This document shows positions 1-5,184 of a DNA stretch of 5,184 bases, in pieces. Every line of letters begins with the position of its first letter. The first letter of the stretch is position 1. The DNA is taken from NCBI GenBank assembly GCA_014728425.1, contig WJLO01000060.1, positions 1 to 5,184 on the forward strand, in the 5' to 3' direction. The position numbers were made by a program, and so were the translations under genes. The notes beneath the pieces are model-generated. The model worked only from the letters and a program-made list of their open reading frames with translations. It was not told the DNA's origin and did not search any database. Source of the DNA: Minisyncoccota bacterium. GTDB lineage: Bacteria > Patescibacteriota > Microgenomatia > UBA1400 > PJMF01.

Positions 1-307
1 GGTTAAAGGTGATGACATTCCTGCTCCTACTGTGCCAGAGTCATTCAGAGTTTTAACTCGAGAGCTTAACTCTCTGGGCTTAGATGTTCGTGCTCTTGAT
101 TTAGAAGAAGAGGAGGAGCCAGAAGAAGCTGATGATGAACAACCAGCCAGCAACGACCAAGATGACCAAGATGATCAATCAGCTCAGGCTGGGGACGATG
201 ATGCGGATGATGACAACGATGCTGACGATGCTGACCAAAGTGAAGATAATCAAGAATCAGCAACTACTGATTCAGACCAAGATCAAGAAAATCAAAAAAC
301 TAAATAA
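1..307 (+). CDS. rpoB: RNA polymerase beta subunit, C-terminal end (partial)
   Basis: This is the 3' end of the gene for the beta subunit of RNA polymerase; the reading frame enters the window open, with codons starting at base 2. The first residues read [15 protein letters not shown] and continue through [14 protein letters not shown], which match the conserved RpoB C-terminal segment (PESF-x-VL-x-x-E-x-x-SLG) that packs against beta'. The following rpoC gene confirms the call. After the conserved part, from about base 98, comes a tail of about 69 residues. It is roughly half Asp/Glu (33 by my count), with only two Lys at the very end, and is rich in Asp, Gln and Ala, so it is probably disordered. 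Acidic RpoB tails also occur in Bacillus, so the principle is known; this one is long and low in complexity. The stop is TAA. The open frame upstream shows that the GTG at 32 is an internal codon, not a start. Confidence 0.96.
   Translation, partial: VKGDDIPAPTVPESFRVLTRELNSLGLDVRALDLEEEEEPEEADDEQPASNDQDDQDDQSAQAGDDDADDDNDADDADQSEDNQESATTDSDQDQENQKTK
155..172 (+). repeat. 9-bp tandem repeat in the rpoB acidic tail
   Basis: Two exact copies of GACCAAGAT lie end to end, in frame, each coding Asp-Gln-Asp. They are followed by a degenerate third unit (GATCAATCA, 173-181). This looks like growth of the acidic tail by replication slippage in whole-codon steps. Confidence 0.75.
218..235 (+). repeat. 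second 9-bp tandem repeat in the rpoB acidic tail
   Basis: Two exact, adjacent, in-frame copies of GATGCTGAC code Asp-Ala-Asp twice. The unit length matches the repeat at 155-172 but the sequence differs, so this appears to be an independent duplication within the same low-complexity tail. Confidence 0.75.
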
Positions 308-330
308 CAACTAATTAACTAAAATTTATT
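308..330 (+). other. rpoB-rpoC spacer without a Shine-Dalgarno
   Basis: These 23 bases are almost all A and T and contain no purine-rich ribosome-binding sequence. An in-frame TAA at 316-318 means the rpoC start cannot lie further upstream. A TAAAAT at 320-325 resembles a -10 box, but no -35-like hexamer sits at a suitable distance, and in DNA this AT-rich the match may be chance. rpoC is most simply read from the rpoB message. Confidence 0.6.
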
Positions 331-3300
331 ATGAAAAACATTGTTGACTTTTCCGCTTTGCAAATTAAGATTGCTTCCCCACAAGACATTTTGTCTTGGT
401 CTCATGGAGAGATTAAAAAACCAGAAACCATTAACTATCGTTCTTTAAAGCCAGAAAAAGATGGCTTATTTGACGAAAAGATTTTCGGACCAGTTAAAGA
501 TTATGAGTGTTATTGTGGTAAATACAAACGAATTCGTTACAAGGGCATTATTTGTGATAAATGTGGTGTAGAAGTCACTCAGTCACGAGTGCGTAGAGAA
601 CGCATGGGTCATATTAATTTAGCAGCCCCAGTAGTTCATATTTGGTTTTTTAAAGGAGCTCCTTCAAAACTGTCATTGTTATTAGGCATGTCGCCTCGTA
701 ACCTTAACTCTATTATCTACTTTTCTCAATATGTAGTTTTAACAATTGATCCAGATGAAAAAGTCAAAGTTTTAGAGAAACTGGCCATTAATTCAGAAAC
801 TGCTTTAGATGAACTTAAAGATACTGCTGCTCAAGAAATTGAAGTCATTAAAACTACTTTAAAAGAGGATCAGCAAAAACTCAAAGATAAGGTTTCTAAC
901 AAAGAAACTTTGCAACTTAAATTAAATGAGTTGGAGCTGAAAGCTAAACAAAACATCACTAGTGTTAAAGAGCAACTCAAACAACAACTAGAGCAGACCG
1001 AAGAGATTTACAAAACCATTAAAAGCAAAGTTAAAAAGATTAAGGTAGGTACGGTTTTGAGTGAAGATGAGTACTTAAAGTTGGCTGATTATGATGCTGT
1101 GGATCATTTTAAAGTAGGCATGGGTGCAGAAAGTGTTTTAGAGTTAGTTAAGGCTTTAGACCTTGATAAATTAGTGGTTAAGTTGAGAAAACAGATGCTT
1201 GAGAGTAAAGGTGCCAAAAAAGTCAAAGCTACTAAACGTCTAAAGGTTGTTGAGGGTTTGAAAAAAGCCAATACTGATCCAAGCTGGATGTTTTTAACTA
1301 TTTTGCCAGTGTTGCCTCCAGATTTACGTCCTATGGTGCAGTTATCTGGTGGTCGGTTTGCCTCTTCAGATTTAAATGATCTTTATCGACGAGTGATTAA
1401 TCGTAACAACCGCTTAAAGCACTTAATTGACTTGGGTGCTCCAGAAATTATTTTGCGTAATGAAAAACGAATGTTGCAAGAATCAGTTGATGCTTTAATT
1501 GATCGTTCGCAATCACGTCAATCACGCCGGCGTCGTTCTCGTCGTCAGCTACGGTCTTTATCAGAGATGTTGCGAGGCAAGCAAGGTCGGTTCCGTCAAA
1601 ACTTGCTAGGTAAACGAGTGGATTATTCTGGTAGATCAGTAATTGTGGTTGGCCCAGAATTAAAGATTCATGAATGTGGTTTGCCAAAAGATATGGCTTT
1701 AGAAATGTTTAAGCCTTATGCTTTGCATGAGTTGATTAAACAGGGCATTGCTCCTAATGTGAAAAACGCCCGTTATTTAGTTGAACGCCGGGAACCAGAA
1801 GTTTATGATGTTTTAGAAAAAGTTACCACCAATCACCCTGTGATCTTAAACCGAGCCCCTACTTTACACAAGTTGGGCATGCAAGCTTTTTATCCTATTT
1901 TAGTTGAAGGCGATGCTATTCGCGTACATCCTTGTGTTTGTGCTGGTTACAATGCTGACTTTGATGGTGATCAAATGGCAGTTCATGTGCCATTAACTAA
2001 ACAAGCTCAGCAAGAGGCTATTGATTTAATGCTACCCACTCAAAACTTGCTTAAGCCAGCTAATAGTGAGCCTATTACCGTGCCTAATAAAGAGATGGCT
2101 ATGGGTATTTTTTATCACACTAGCATTGATCGCGAACTAGAGCCTTATCCTACTGTTTTTGCTAACAAAGCTGAGGCTCATCATGCTTATCAAGCAGGTG
2201 CTTTAAGGTTGCGTCAGCCCATTAAGCTACGAGTAGCCAATAAAAAGGCTAGTAAATTAATTACTACCACTGTTGGCCGCTTAGAGTTTAATGATATTTT
2301 GCCTGGTTCAGTAGAGTTTGTTAATCAGGCCATTAAAGCTAAAGACATTAAGCGAGTGGTAACCGAAGCTATTGAGCAAGAGCCAGCTGAAGAGGTGGCT
2401 AAGTTAATTGACAATATCAAAGATCTAGGTTTTAGGGCTGCTAATAACTCTGGTTTATCAGTGTCAGTGACTGATTGTGCCATGATTCCCGAAAAAAACG
2501 AGATTGTTCACCAAGCAGAGAAAAAAGTTGGTCAAATTCAAGACAACTACCTGCAAGGCTTGTTAACAGATGAAGAACGTCGTCGGGCCACTTTTGATGT
2601 TTGGCTAAAGACCACTGATAAAGTAGCAGAAAAAACTTGGTCTACTTATCCAGAAAACAATGCTGTAAAAGTAATGATTAATTCTGGCGGTACTCGAGCT
2701 TCTAAAGATCAAGTTAAACAGTTAGCAGCTATGAGAGGTTTGGTAGTTGATCCTTTGGGTAATATTGTTGAGATGCCTACTAAATCTAACTTTAGGCAAG
2801 GCTTATCTATTTTTGAGTATGTAACTTCTGCTCGTGGTTCTAGAAAAGGTTTAACAGACTCAGCTATTAAAACTGCTGATGCTGGTTATTTAACCCGTCG
2901 GTTAGTAGATGTCTCTCATGATGCCATTATTAGACTCCCAGATTGTGGCACTGATAAAGGTATTGAGATTTGCCGTGAGCAACGACCAGATTCTTTTGTT
3001 AATCGTATTACTGGCCGAGTGGCTGCTCAAGATATTAAGTTAGGTCGGAAAACTCTGGTTAAGGCTAATGAGATTATTACTGCTAAAGTAGCAGAGACTT
3101 TGGCTCAAGAAGAAGTTGATAGTGTTCAGGTTCGTTCACCACTGACTTGTGAGGCTACTAAGGGCCTATGTGCCAAATGTTATGGTTGGGACTTTTCTAA
3201 TCGTAAATTAGTAGAGATCGGCACTCCAGTAGGAGTAGTGGCTGCTCAATCGATTGGTGAGCCCGGTACTCAATTAACCATGCGAGTCAAGCACTCAGGA

Positions 3301-4026
3301 GGAATCGTCGGTTTAGACGTCACCCAAGGTTTACCTCGAGTGGAAGAGTTATTAGAAGCTCGTAATCCTAAATCAGCTGCCTTAATTGCTCATATTGCAG
3401 GTAAGGTTGAGATCACTCAAGAAAAAGGTGATCAAGTGATTACTATTAAGACCACTACTGCTCCTGTTGATAAAGAGTCTTACACTTTGCCAGCTAATGT
3501 TAATTTACAAGTAGCTGATGGTGATTTAGTGCATGTGGGTCAAAAATTGACTAGCGGCTCTGTAAACTTACAAGAGCTTTTACAGGTTAAAGGCTTGATT
3601 GCTACCCAACAGCATGTAGTTAGTCAGGTGCAGCAGGTTTATGAGTCTCAAGGCATTACTATTAATGATCGTCACTTTGAAGTTATTGCCTGTAAAATGG
3701 GTGATAAAGTTCAGATCGAGCTTTCTGGTGATACTGATCTATTAACTGGTGATGTTGTTGAACGCAGTTACTTTATTGAAGTTAATGAAGCTACTATGGC
3801 AGCTGGTGGTGAGCCAGCTACTGCTAAGGTGTTGTTGCTAGGTATTACTCGTTCAGCTTTATTTACTAGCTCTTGGTTGTCAGCAGCCTCGTTCCAGCAC
3901 ACCAAAAATGTTTTAACTGATGCTGCTGCCACTGGTAGCATTGATTACCTAGAAGGACTTAAAGAAAACGTTATTATTGGTCGGTTAATTCCTACCAGTA
4001 AAGAACGAGCTATTATTGAGGAATAA
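331..4026 (+). CDS. rpoC: DNA-directed RNA polymerase beta' subunit
   Basis: Complete catalytic subunit of RNA polymerase, 1231 residues; with RpoB it forms the active-site cleft. Visible in order: N-terminal zinc site Cys60, Cys62, Cys75, Cys78; a Lys/Gln/Glu-rich coiled-coil insertion at about 141-240; lid ([12 protein letters not shown], 338-349); rudder at about 391-410, unusually Arg-rich; the block [20 protein letters not shown] (416-435); the Mg-binding motif NADFDGDQ (541-548; Asp543, Asp545, Asp547); bridge helix about 832-867; second zinc site Cys872, Cys940, Cys947, Cys950; trigger loop from QLTMR (981-985) with catalytic-type His988; and the conserved C-terminus SAASFQ to NVIIGRLIP. 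The proteobacterial trigger-loop insertion is absent. Length is within the family range (Bacillus about 1200, E. coli about 1400). The start is certain because an in-frame TAA lies 12 bases upstream with no other start codon between. No SD precedes it. Confidence 0.99.
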   Translation: MKNIVDFSALQIKIASPQDILSWSHGEIKKPETINYRSLKPEKDGLFDEKIFGPVKDYECYCGKYKRIRYKGIICDKCGVEVTQSRVRRERMGHINLAAPVVHIWFFKGAPSKLSLLLGMSPRNLNSIIYFSQYVVLTIDPDEKVKVLEKLAINSETALDELKDTAAQEIEVIKTTLKEDQQKLKDKVSNKETLQLKLNELELKAKQNITSVKEQLKQQLEQTEEIYKTIKSKVKKIKVGTVLSEDEYLKLADYDAVDHFKVGMGAESVLELVKALDLDKLVVKLRKQMLESKGAKKVKATKRLKVVEGLKKANTDPSWMFLTILPVLPPDLRPMVQLSGGRFASSDLNDLYRRVINRNNRLKHLIDLGAPEIILRNEKRMLQESVDALIDRSQSRQSRRRRSRRQLRSLSEMLRGKQGRFRQNLLGKRVDYSGRSVIVVGPELKIHECGLPKDMALEMFKPYALHELIKQGIAPNVKNARYLVERREPEVYDVLEKVTTNHPVILNRAPTLHKLGMQAFYPILVEGDAIRVHPCVCAGYNADFDGDQMAVHVPLTKQAQQEAIDLMLPTQNLLKPANSEPITVPNKEMAMGIFYHTSIDRELEPYPTVFANKAEAHHAYQAGALRLRQPIKLRVANKKASKLITTTVGRLEFNDILPGSVEFVNQAIKAKDIKRVVTEAIEQEPAEEVAKLIDNIKDLGFRAANNSGLSVSVTDCAMIPEKNEIVHQAEKKVGQIQDNYLQGLLTDEERRRATFDVWLKTTDKVAEKTWSTYPENNAVKVMINSGGTRASKDQVKQLAAMRGLVVDPLGNIVEMPTKSNFRQGLSIFEYVTSARGSRKGLTDSAIKTADAGYLTRRLVDVSHDAIIRLPDCGTDKGIEICREQRPDSFVNRITGRVAAQDIKLGRKTLVKANEIITAKVAETLAQEEVDSVQVRSPLTCEATKGLCAKCYGWDFSNRKLVEIGTPVGVVAAQSIGEPGTQLTMRVKHSGGIVGLDVTQGLPRVEELLEARNPKSAALIAHIAGKVEITQEKGDQVITIKTTTAPVDKESYTLPANVNLQVADGDLVHVGQKLTSGSVNLQELLQVKGLIATQQHVVSQVQQVYESQGITINDRHFEVIACKMGDKVQIELSGDTDLLTGDVVERSYFIEVNEATMAAGGEPATAKVLLLGITRSALFTSSWLSAASFQHTKNVLTDAAATGSIDYLEGLKENVIIGRLIPTSKERAIIEE
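751..1050 (+). other. Coiled-coil insertion in the beta' clamp (region of rpoC)
   Basis: Residues about 141-240 of beta' separate the conserved YVVLTIDP strand from LSEDEYLKL. In Bacillus and E. coli these two blocks are joined by only a short linker, so about 90 residues are extra. The segment is dominated by Lys, Glu, Gln and Leu with helix-like spacing and almost no Gly or Pro, as expected for a long helical hairpin. Actinobacterial beta' (Mycobacterium tuberculosis residues about 141-230) has a helical insertion at about this point. Whether the two share ancestry cannot be told from this sequence. Confidence 0.75.
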
Positions 4027-4044
4027 TCTGGATCGTGTTAAAAT
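4016..4044 (+). promoter_or_regulatory. Predicted sigma70-type promoter for rpsL-rpsG
   Basis: TTGAGG at 4016-4021 (four of six bases match TTGACA) and TAAAAT at 4039-4044 (five of six match TATAAT) are separated by exactly 17 bases. A TG at 4036-4037, one base before the hexamer, gives an extended -10. The -35 lies in the last codons of rpoC and the -10 in the spacer. Transcription would be expected to start near 4051, leaving a leader of only about six bases before the rpsL ATG. This is prediction from consensus only; the AT-rich composition raises the chance of false matches. Confidence 0.5.
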
Positions 4045-4056
4045 CAAACACTCATT

Positions 4057-4467
4057 ATGCCAACAATTAACCAACTCATTAGAAAAGGCGGCCGTAAACG
4101 CAAAAAAAAGCGAGTTAAAGCTACTGCTTTGCGTAAAAGCTGGAATGCTTTAAAAAATCGTCCGGTCTCAACTACGAACCCTCAGAAACGAGGCGTGTGT
4201 ACCGTAGTTAAAACCATGACTCCTAAAAAACCCAACTCTGCTTTACGAAAGGTAGCTAGGGTGAGGCTTTCTAACAAGATTGAAGTTACTGCTTATATCC
4301 CTGGTGAAGGTCATAATTTAGCAGAACACAGTGTAGTTATGGTCAGAGGAGGAAGAGTAAAAGACCTGCCTGGAGTAAAATATCATGTTATTCGTGGAAA
4401 GTATGATTGTGCTGGCGTAGAAGATCGTAAGAGTAGCCGCAGTAAGTATGGAGTAAAGGCAGAGTAA
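4057..4467 (+). CDS. rpsL: 30S ribosomal protein S12
   Basis: S12 sits at the decoding centre of the 30S subunit and helps control tRNA selection accuracy. The 136-residue product starts [10 protein letters not shown] and carries the family core: PQKRGVCT (42-49), [11 protein letters not shown] (55-65), [13 protein letters not shown], and [14 protein letters not shown] (97-110). Lys57 and Lys58 correspond to E. coli Lys42/Lys43, where streptomycin-resistance changes arise; the wild-type lysines are present. Asp103 corresponds to the residue modified by RimO in other bacteria. The N-terminal loop is about 14 residues longer than in E. coli, similar to Bacillus, and very basic (residues 13-21 are nearly all Lys/Arg). 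An in-frame TAA at 4039-4041 and the lack of other start codons fix the start. No SD is present between them. Confidence 0.99.
   Translation: MPTINQLIRKGGRKRKKKRVKATALRKSWNALKNRPVSTTNPQKRGVCTVVKTMTPKKPNSALRKVARVRLSNKIEVTAYIPGEGHNLAEHSVVMVRGGRVKDLPGVKYHVIRGKYDCAGVEDRKSSRSKYGVKAE
4455..4459 (+). promoter_or_regulatory. Probable ribosome-binding site of rpsG
   Basis: AAAGG ends nine bases before the rpsG ATG and lies inside the last codons of rpsL. It is the only recognisable SD-like sequence in front of any start in the window. An in-frame TAA at 4454-4456 excludes an earlier rpsG start. Because the two genes are separated by one base, re-initiation by ribosomes finishing rpsL is likely to contribute as well. 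Confidence 0.5.
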
Positions 4468-4468
4468 T

Positions 4469-4945
4469 ATGAGGACTAAGCAAGCTAAAAGACGTACTAT
4501 TGACCCAGATCCTAAATACCACTCTACCAAAGTGGCTAAGTTGATTAATCGGTCAATGAGAGATGGTAAAAAAACCGTGGCTCAAAAACAAGTTTATCAA
4601 GCTTTAGCAACAGTAAAAGCCAAGACTAAGCAAAAAGTTCCTCAAATTTTAGATGAAGTGTTGCAAAACATTGCTCCGCAAATGGAGGTGCGTTCTAGGC
4701 GCGTAGGTGGAGCTTCTTATCAAGTGCCTATGCCAGTGCGAGGTCGTCGAGGTTTTTCTTTGGCAGTACGTTGGTTGGTAATGGAAGCTAATAAACGACC
4801 TAGTGCTCAATATCGCACTTATGCAGCCAAACTAGCAGCTGAAATGCTAGATGCTTTAAAACATCAAGGTGGTGCTATTGAGCGCAAAAAAACTGCTCAT
4901 CGCATGGCCGAGTCTAACAAAGCCTTTTCTCACTTTAGATGGTAG
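4469..4945 (+). CDS. rpsG: 30S ribosomal protein S7
   Basis: S7 is a primary 16S rRNA-binding protein that organises the head of the 30S subunit and lines the tRNA exit side. The product has 158 residues, the usual size (Bacillus 156). Recognisable parts are the N-terminal DPDPKYHSTKVAKLINRSM (12-30), the beta-hairpin RRVGGASYQVPMPVR (77-91) that reaches towards the E site, RWLVMEAN (101-108), and the C-terminal HRMAESNKAFSHFRW, which matches the conserved (H/N)KMA-x-(A/S)NKAF-x-H-(F/Y)RW ending. It starts one base after the rpsL stop, so the pair is almost certainly co-transcribed and translationally coupled. In E. coli S7 represses its operon by binding a roughly 100-base rpsL-rpsG spacer; that spacer does not exist here, so that form of control is absent. 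The stop is TAG. Confidence 0.99.
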   Translation: MRTKQAKRRTIDPDPKYHSTKVAKLINRSMRDGKKTVAQKQVYQALATVKAKTKQKVPQILDEVLQNIAPQMEVRSRRVGGASYQVPMPVRGRRGFSLAVRWLVMEANKRPSAQYRTYAAKLAAEMLDALKHQGGAIERKKTAHRMAESNKAFSHFRW

Positions 4946-4962
4946 GTGGGTTTAAATTCCCC

Positions 4963-4991
4963 TTGCTAATCTGGTCGTTTTTCTTTAAAAT
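4963..4991 (+). promoter_or_regulatory. Candidate upstream promoter for fusA
   Basis: TTGCTA (4963-4968, four of six to the -35 consensus) and TAAAAT (4986-4991, five of six to the -10) are 17 bases apart in the rpsG-fusA spacer. The predicted start near 4998 would give a leader of about 38 bases that still lacks an SD. The support is consensus matching only, in AT-rich DNA. Confidence 0.3.
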
Positions 4992-4998
4992 AATTCCT

Positions 4999-5028
4999 TT
5001 GTAGTTATCTCAAGAACTAAGCTAGAAT
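4999..5028 (+). promoter_or_regulatory. Candidate proximal promoter for fusA, leaderless geometry
   Basis: TAGAAT at 5023-5028 matches the -10 consensus at five of six positions. A weak TTGTAG (three of six) precedes it with an 18-base spacer. With standard geometry transcription would begin at about 5035-5036, that is at the fusA ATG itself, giving a leaderless message. This agrees with the missing SD, but the -35 is poor. Confidence 0.35.
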
Positions 5029-5035
5029 AAGTACT

Positions 5036-5184
5036 ATGGCAAAAGCTAAAGCACCTAAGACTATTCCTTTAAACCGTGTGCGCAACATTGGGATTATTGC
5101 CCATATTGATGCTGGTAAAACTACCACTACTGAACGAATTTTGTTTTACACTGGTCGAACTTACAAGATTGGTGAGGTTCATGA
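5036..5184 (+). CDS. fusA: Translation elongation factor G, N-terminal end (partial)
   Basis: EF-G is the GTPase that moves tRNAs and mRNA through the ribosome after each peptide bond, and it also helps recycle ribosomes. Only 49 codons lie in the window. They include the start of the G domain, [20 protein letters not shown], with the P-loop AHIDAGKT at residues 22-29 (Lys28 and Thr29 contact nucleotide phosphates and Mg), followed by [14 protein letters not shown]. The residues before the G domain are a short Lys/Ala-rich stretch (MAKAKAPK). Position after rpsG is the classical str-operon order and supports fusA over other translational GTPases. An in-frame TAA at 5018-5020, with no other start codon between, fixes the start. 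There is no SD upstream. The gene continues past the window end. Confidence 0.97.
   Translation, partial: MAKAKAPKTIPLNRVRNIGIIAHIDAGKTTTTERILFYTGRTYKIGEVH

Noticed and set aside
66..263. Antisense and alternative-frame open frames over the rpoB tail (including 132-314 on the + strand)
   Set aside because: The low-complexity GAT/GAC/CAA repeats give open frames with His-rich or Met/Thr-rich nonsense products. The RpoB frame is the continuous one.
320..325. TAAAAT as a -10 box for a separate rpoC promoter
   Set aside because: No -35-like hexamer lies 16-18 bases upstream and no extended -10 is present. rpoC is 23 bases from rpoB and most likely co-transcribed.
1448..1687. Antisense open frame of 79 codons within rpoC
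   Set aside because: It lies fully opposite strongly conserved beta' coding sequence, has no recognisable protein features, and is explained as a shadow of rpoC codon use.
2491..2499. A-AAA-AAC slippery-type heptamer in rpoC
   Set aside because: Ordinary Glu-Lys-Asn codons in AT-rich DNA, with no visible stimulatory structure and no useful product in the -1 frame.
4318..4530. Antisense open frame of 70 codons across the rpsL-rpsG junction
   Set aside because: It overlaps two conserved ribosomal protein genes on the other strand and shows no homology I can recognise; chance frame.
4946..4980. Possible rho-independent terminator after rpsG (GGGTTTAAATTCCCC followed by a T-rich run near 4977-4986)
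   Set aside because: Only three G-C pairs can form around an eight-base loop, and the T-run is separated from it by about 15 bases, so no convincing hairpin-plus-U-tract is present.
5002..5019. Inverted repeat TAGTT/AACTA with an 8-base loop upstream of fusA
   Set aside because: Five A/T-rich base pairs are too weak to support an operator or hairpin; such repeats arise easily by chance.
1..5184. Recoding of UGA (as in some Patescibacteria such as Gracilibacteria)
   Set aside because: No in-frame TGA occurs in any of the genes, Gly is encoded by GGN and Trp by TGG, so there is no sign of recoding.

Overview
This window is a stretch of the bacterial core transcription/translation cluster. All genes are on the + strand, in the order rpoB (3' end only), rpoC, rpsL, rpsG, fusA (5' end only). 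It is chromosomal housekeeping DNA. I see no mobile element, CRISPR array, tRNA/rRNA gene or accessory cassette, and no gene-free stretch longer than 90 bases.

Organism: a moderately AT-rich bacterium using the standard code. The visible stops are TAA, TAA, TAA and TAG, and no reading frame has an internal TGA. The beta' subunit lacks the large proteobacterial trigger-loop insertion. It does carry a long coiled-coil insertion in the N-terminal clamp, at about the place where actinobacterial beta' has one. S12 has the longer N-terminal loop also seen in Firmicutes. No L7Ae-like gene lies between rpoC and rpsL, as it would in Bacillus-like genomes. Together with a rewritten Arg-rich rudder and an unusual trigger-loop residue, this makes me favour a Candidate Phyla Radiation (Patescibacteria) genome. 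That is an inference from recollection of families, not a search result.

Layout: 1-307 is the RpoB C-terminus, ending in a very acidic tail. 308-330 is a short AT-rich spacer with no Shine-Dalgarno (SD) sequence. 331-4026 is a complete rpoC. 4027-4056 is a 30-base spacer, with a good promoter-like sequence straddling the rpoC stop. 4057-4467 is rpsL. After one base, rpsG runs 4469-4945. 4946-5035 is a 90-base spacer with two weak promoter candidates. fusA starts at 5036 and runs off the end.

How they work together: RpoB and RpoC form the catalytic core of RNA polymerase. S12 and S7 belong to the 30S decoding/tRNA-binding region, and EF-G drives translocation on the same ribosomes. The most interesting signals are small ones. 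Three of the four visible starts have no SD sequence although in-frame stops fix their position, and two of them (rpsL, fusA) have promoter-like sequences so close that very short or absent 5' leaders are predicted. Beta' also departs from consensus at the clamp, the rudder and the trigger loop. I do not see evidence for a wholly new system here.
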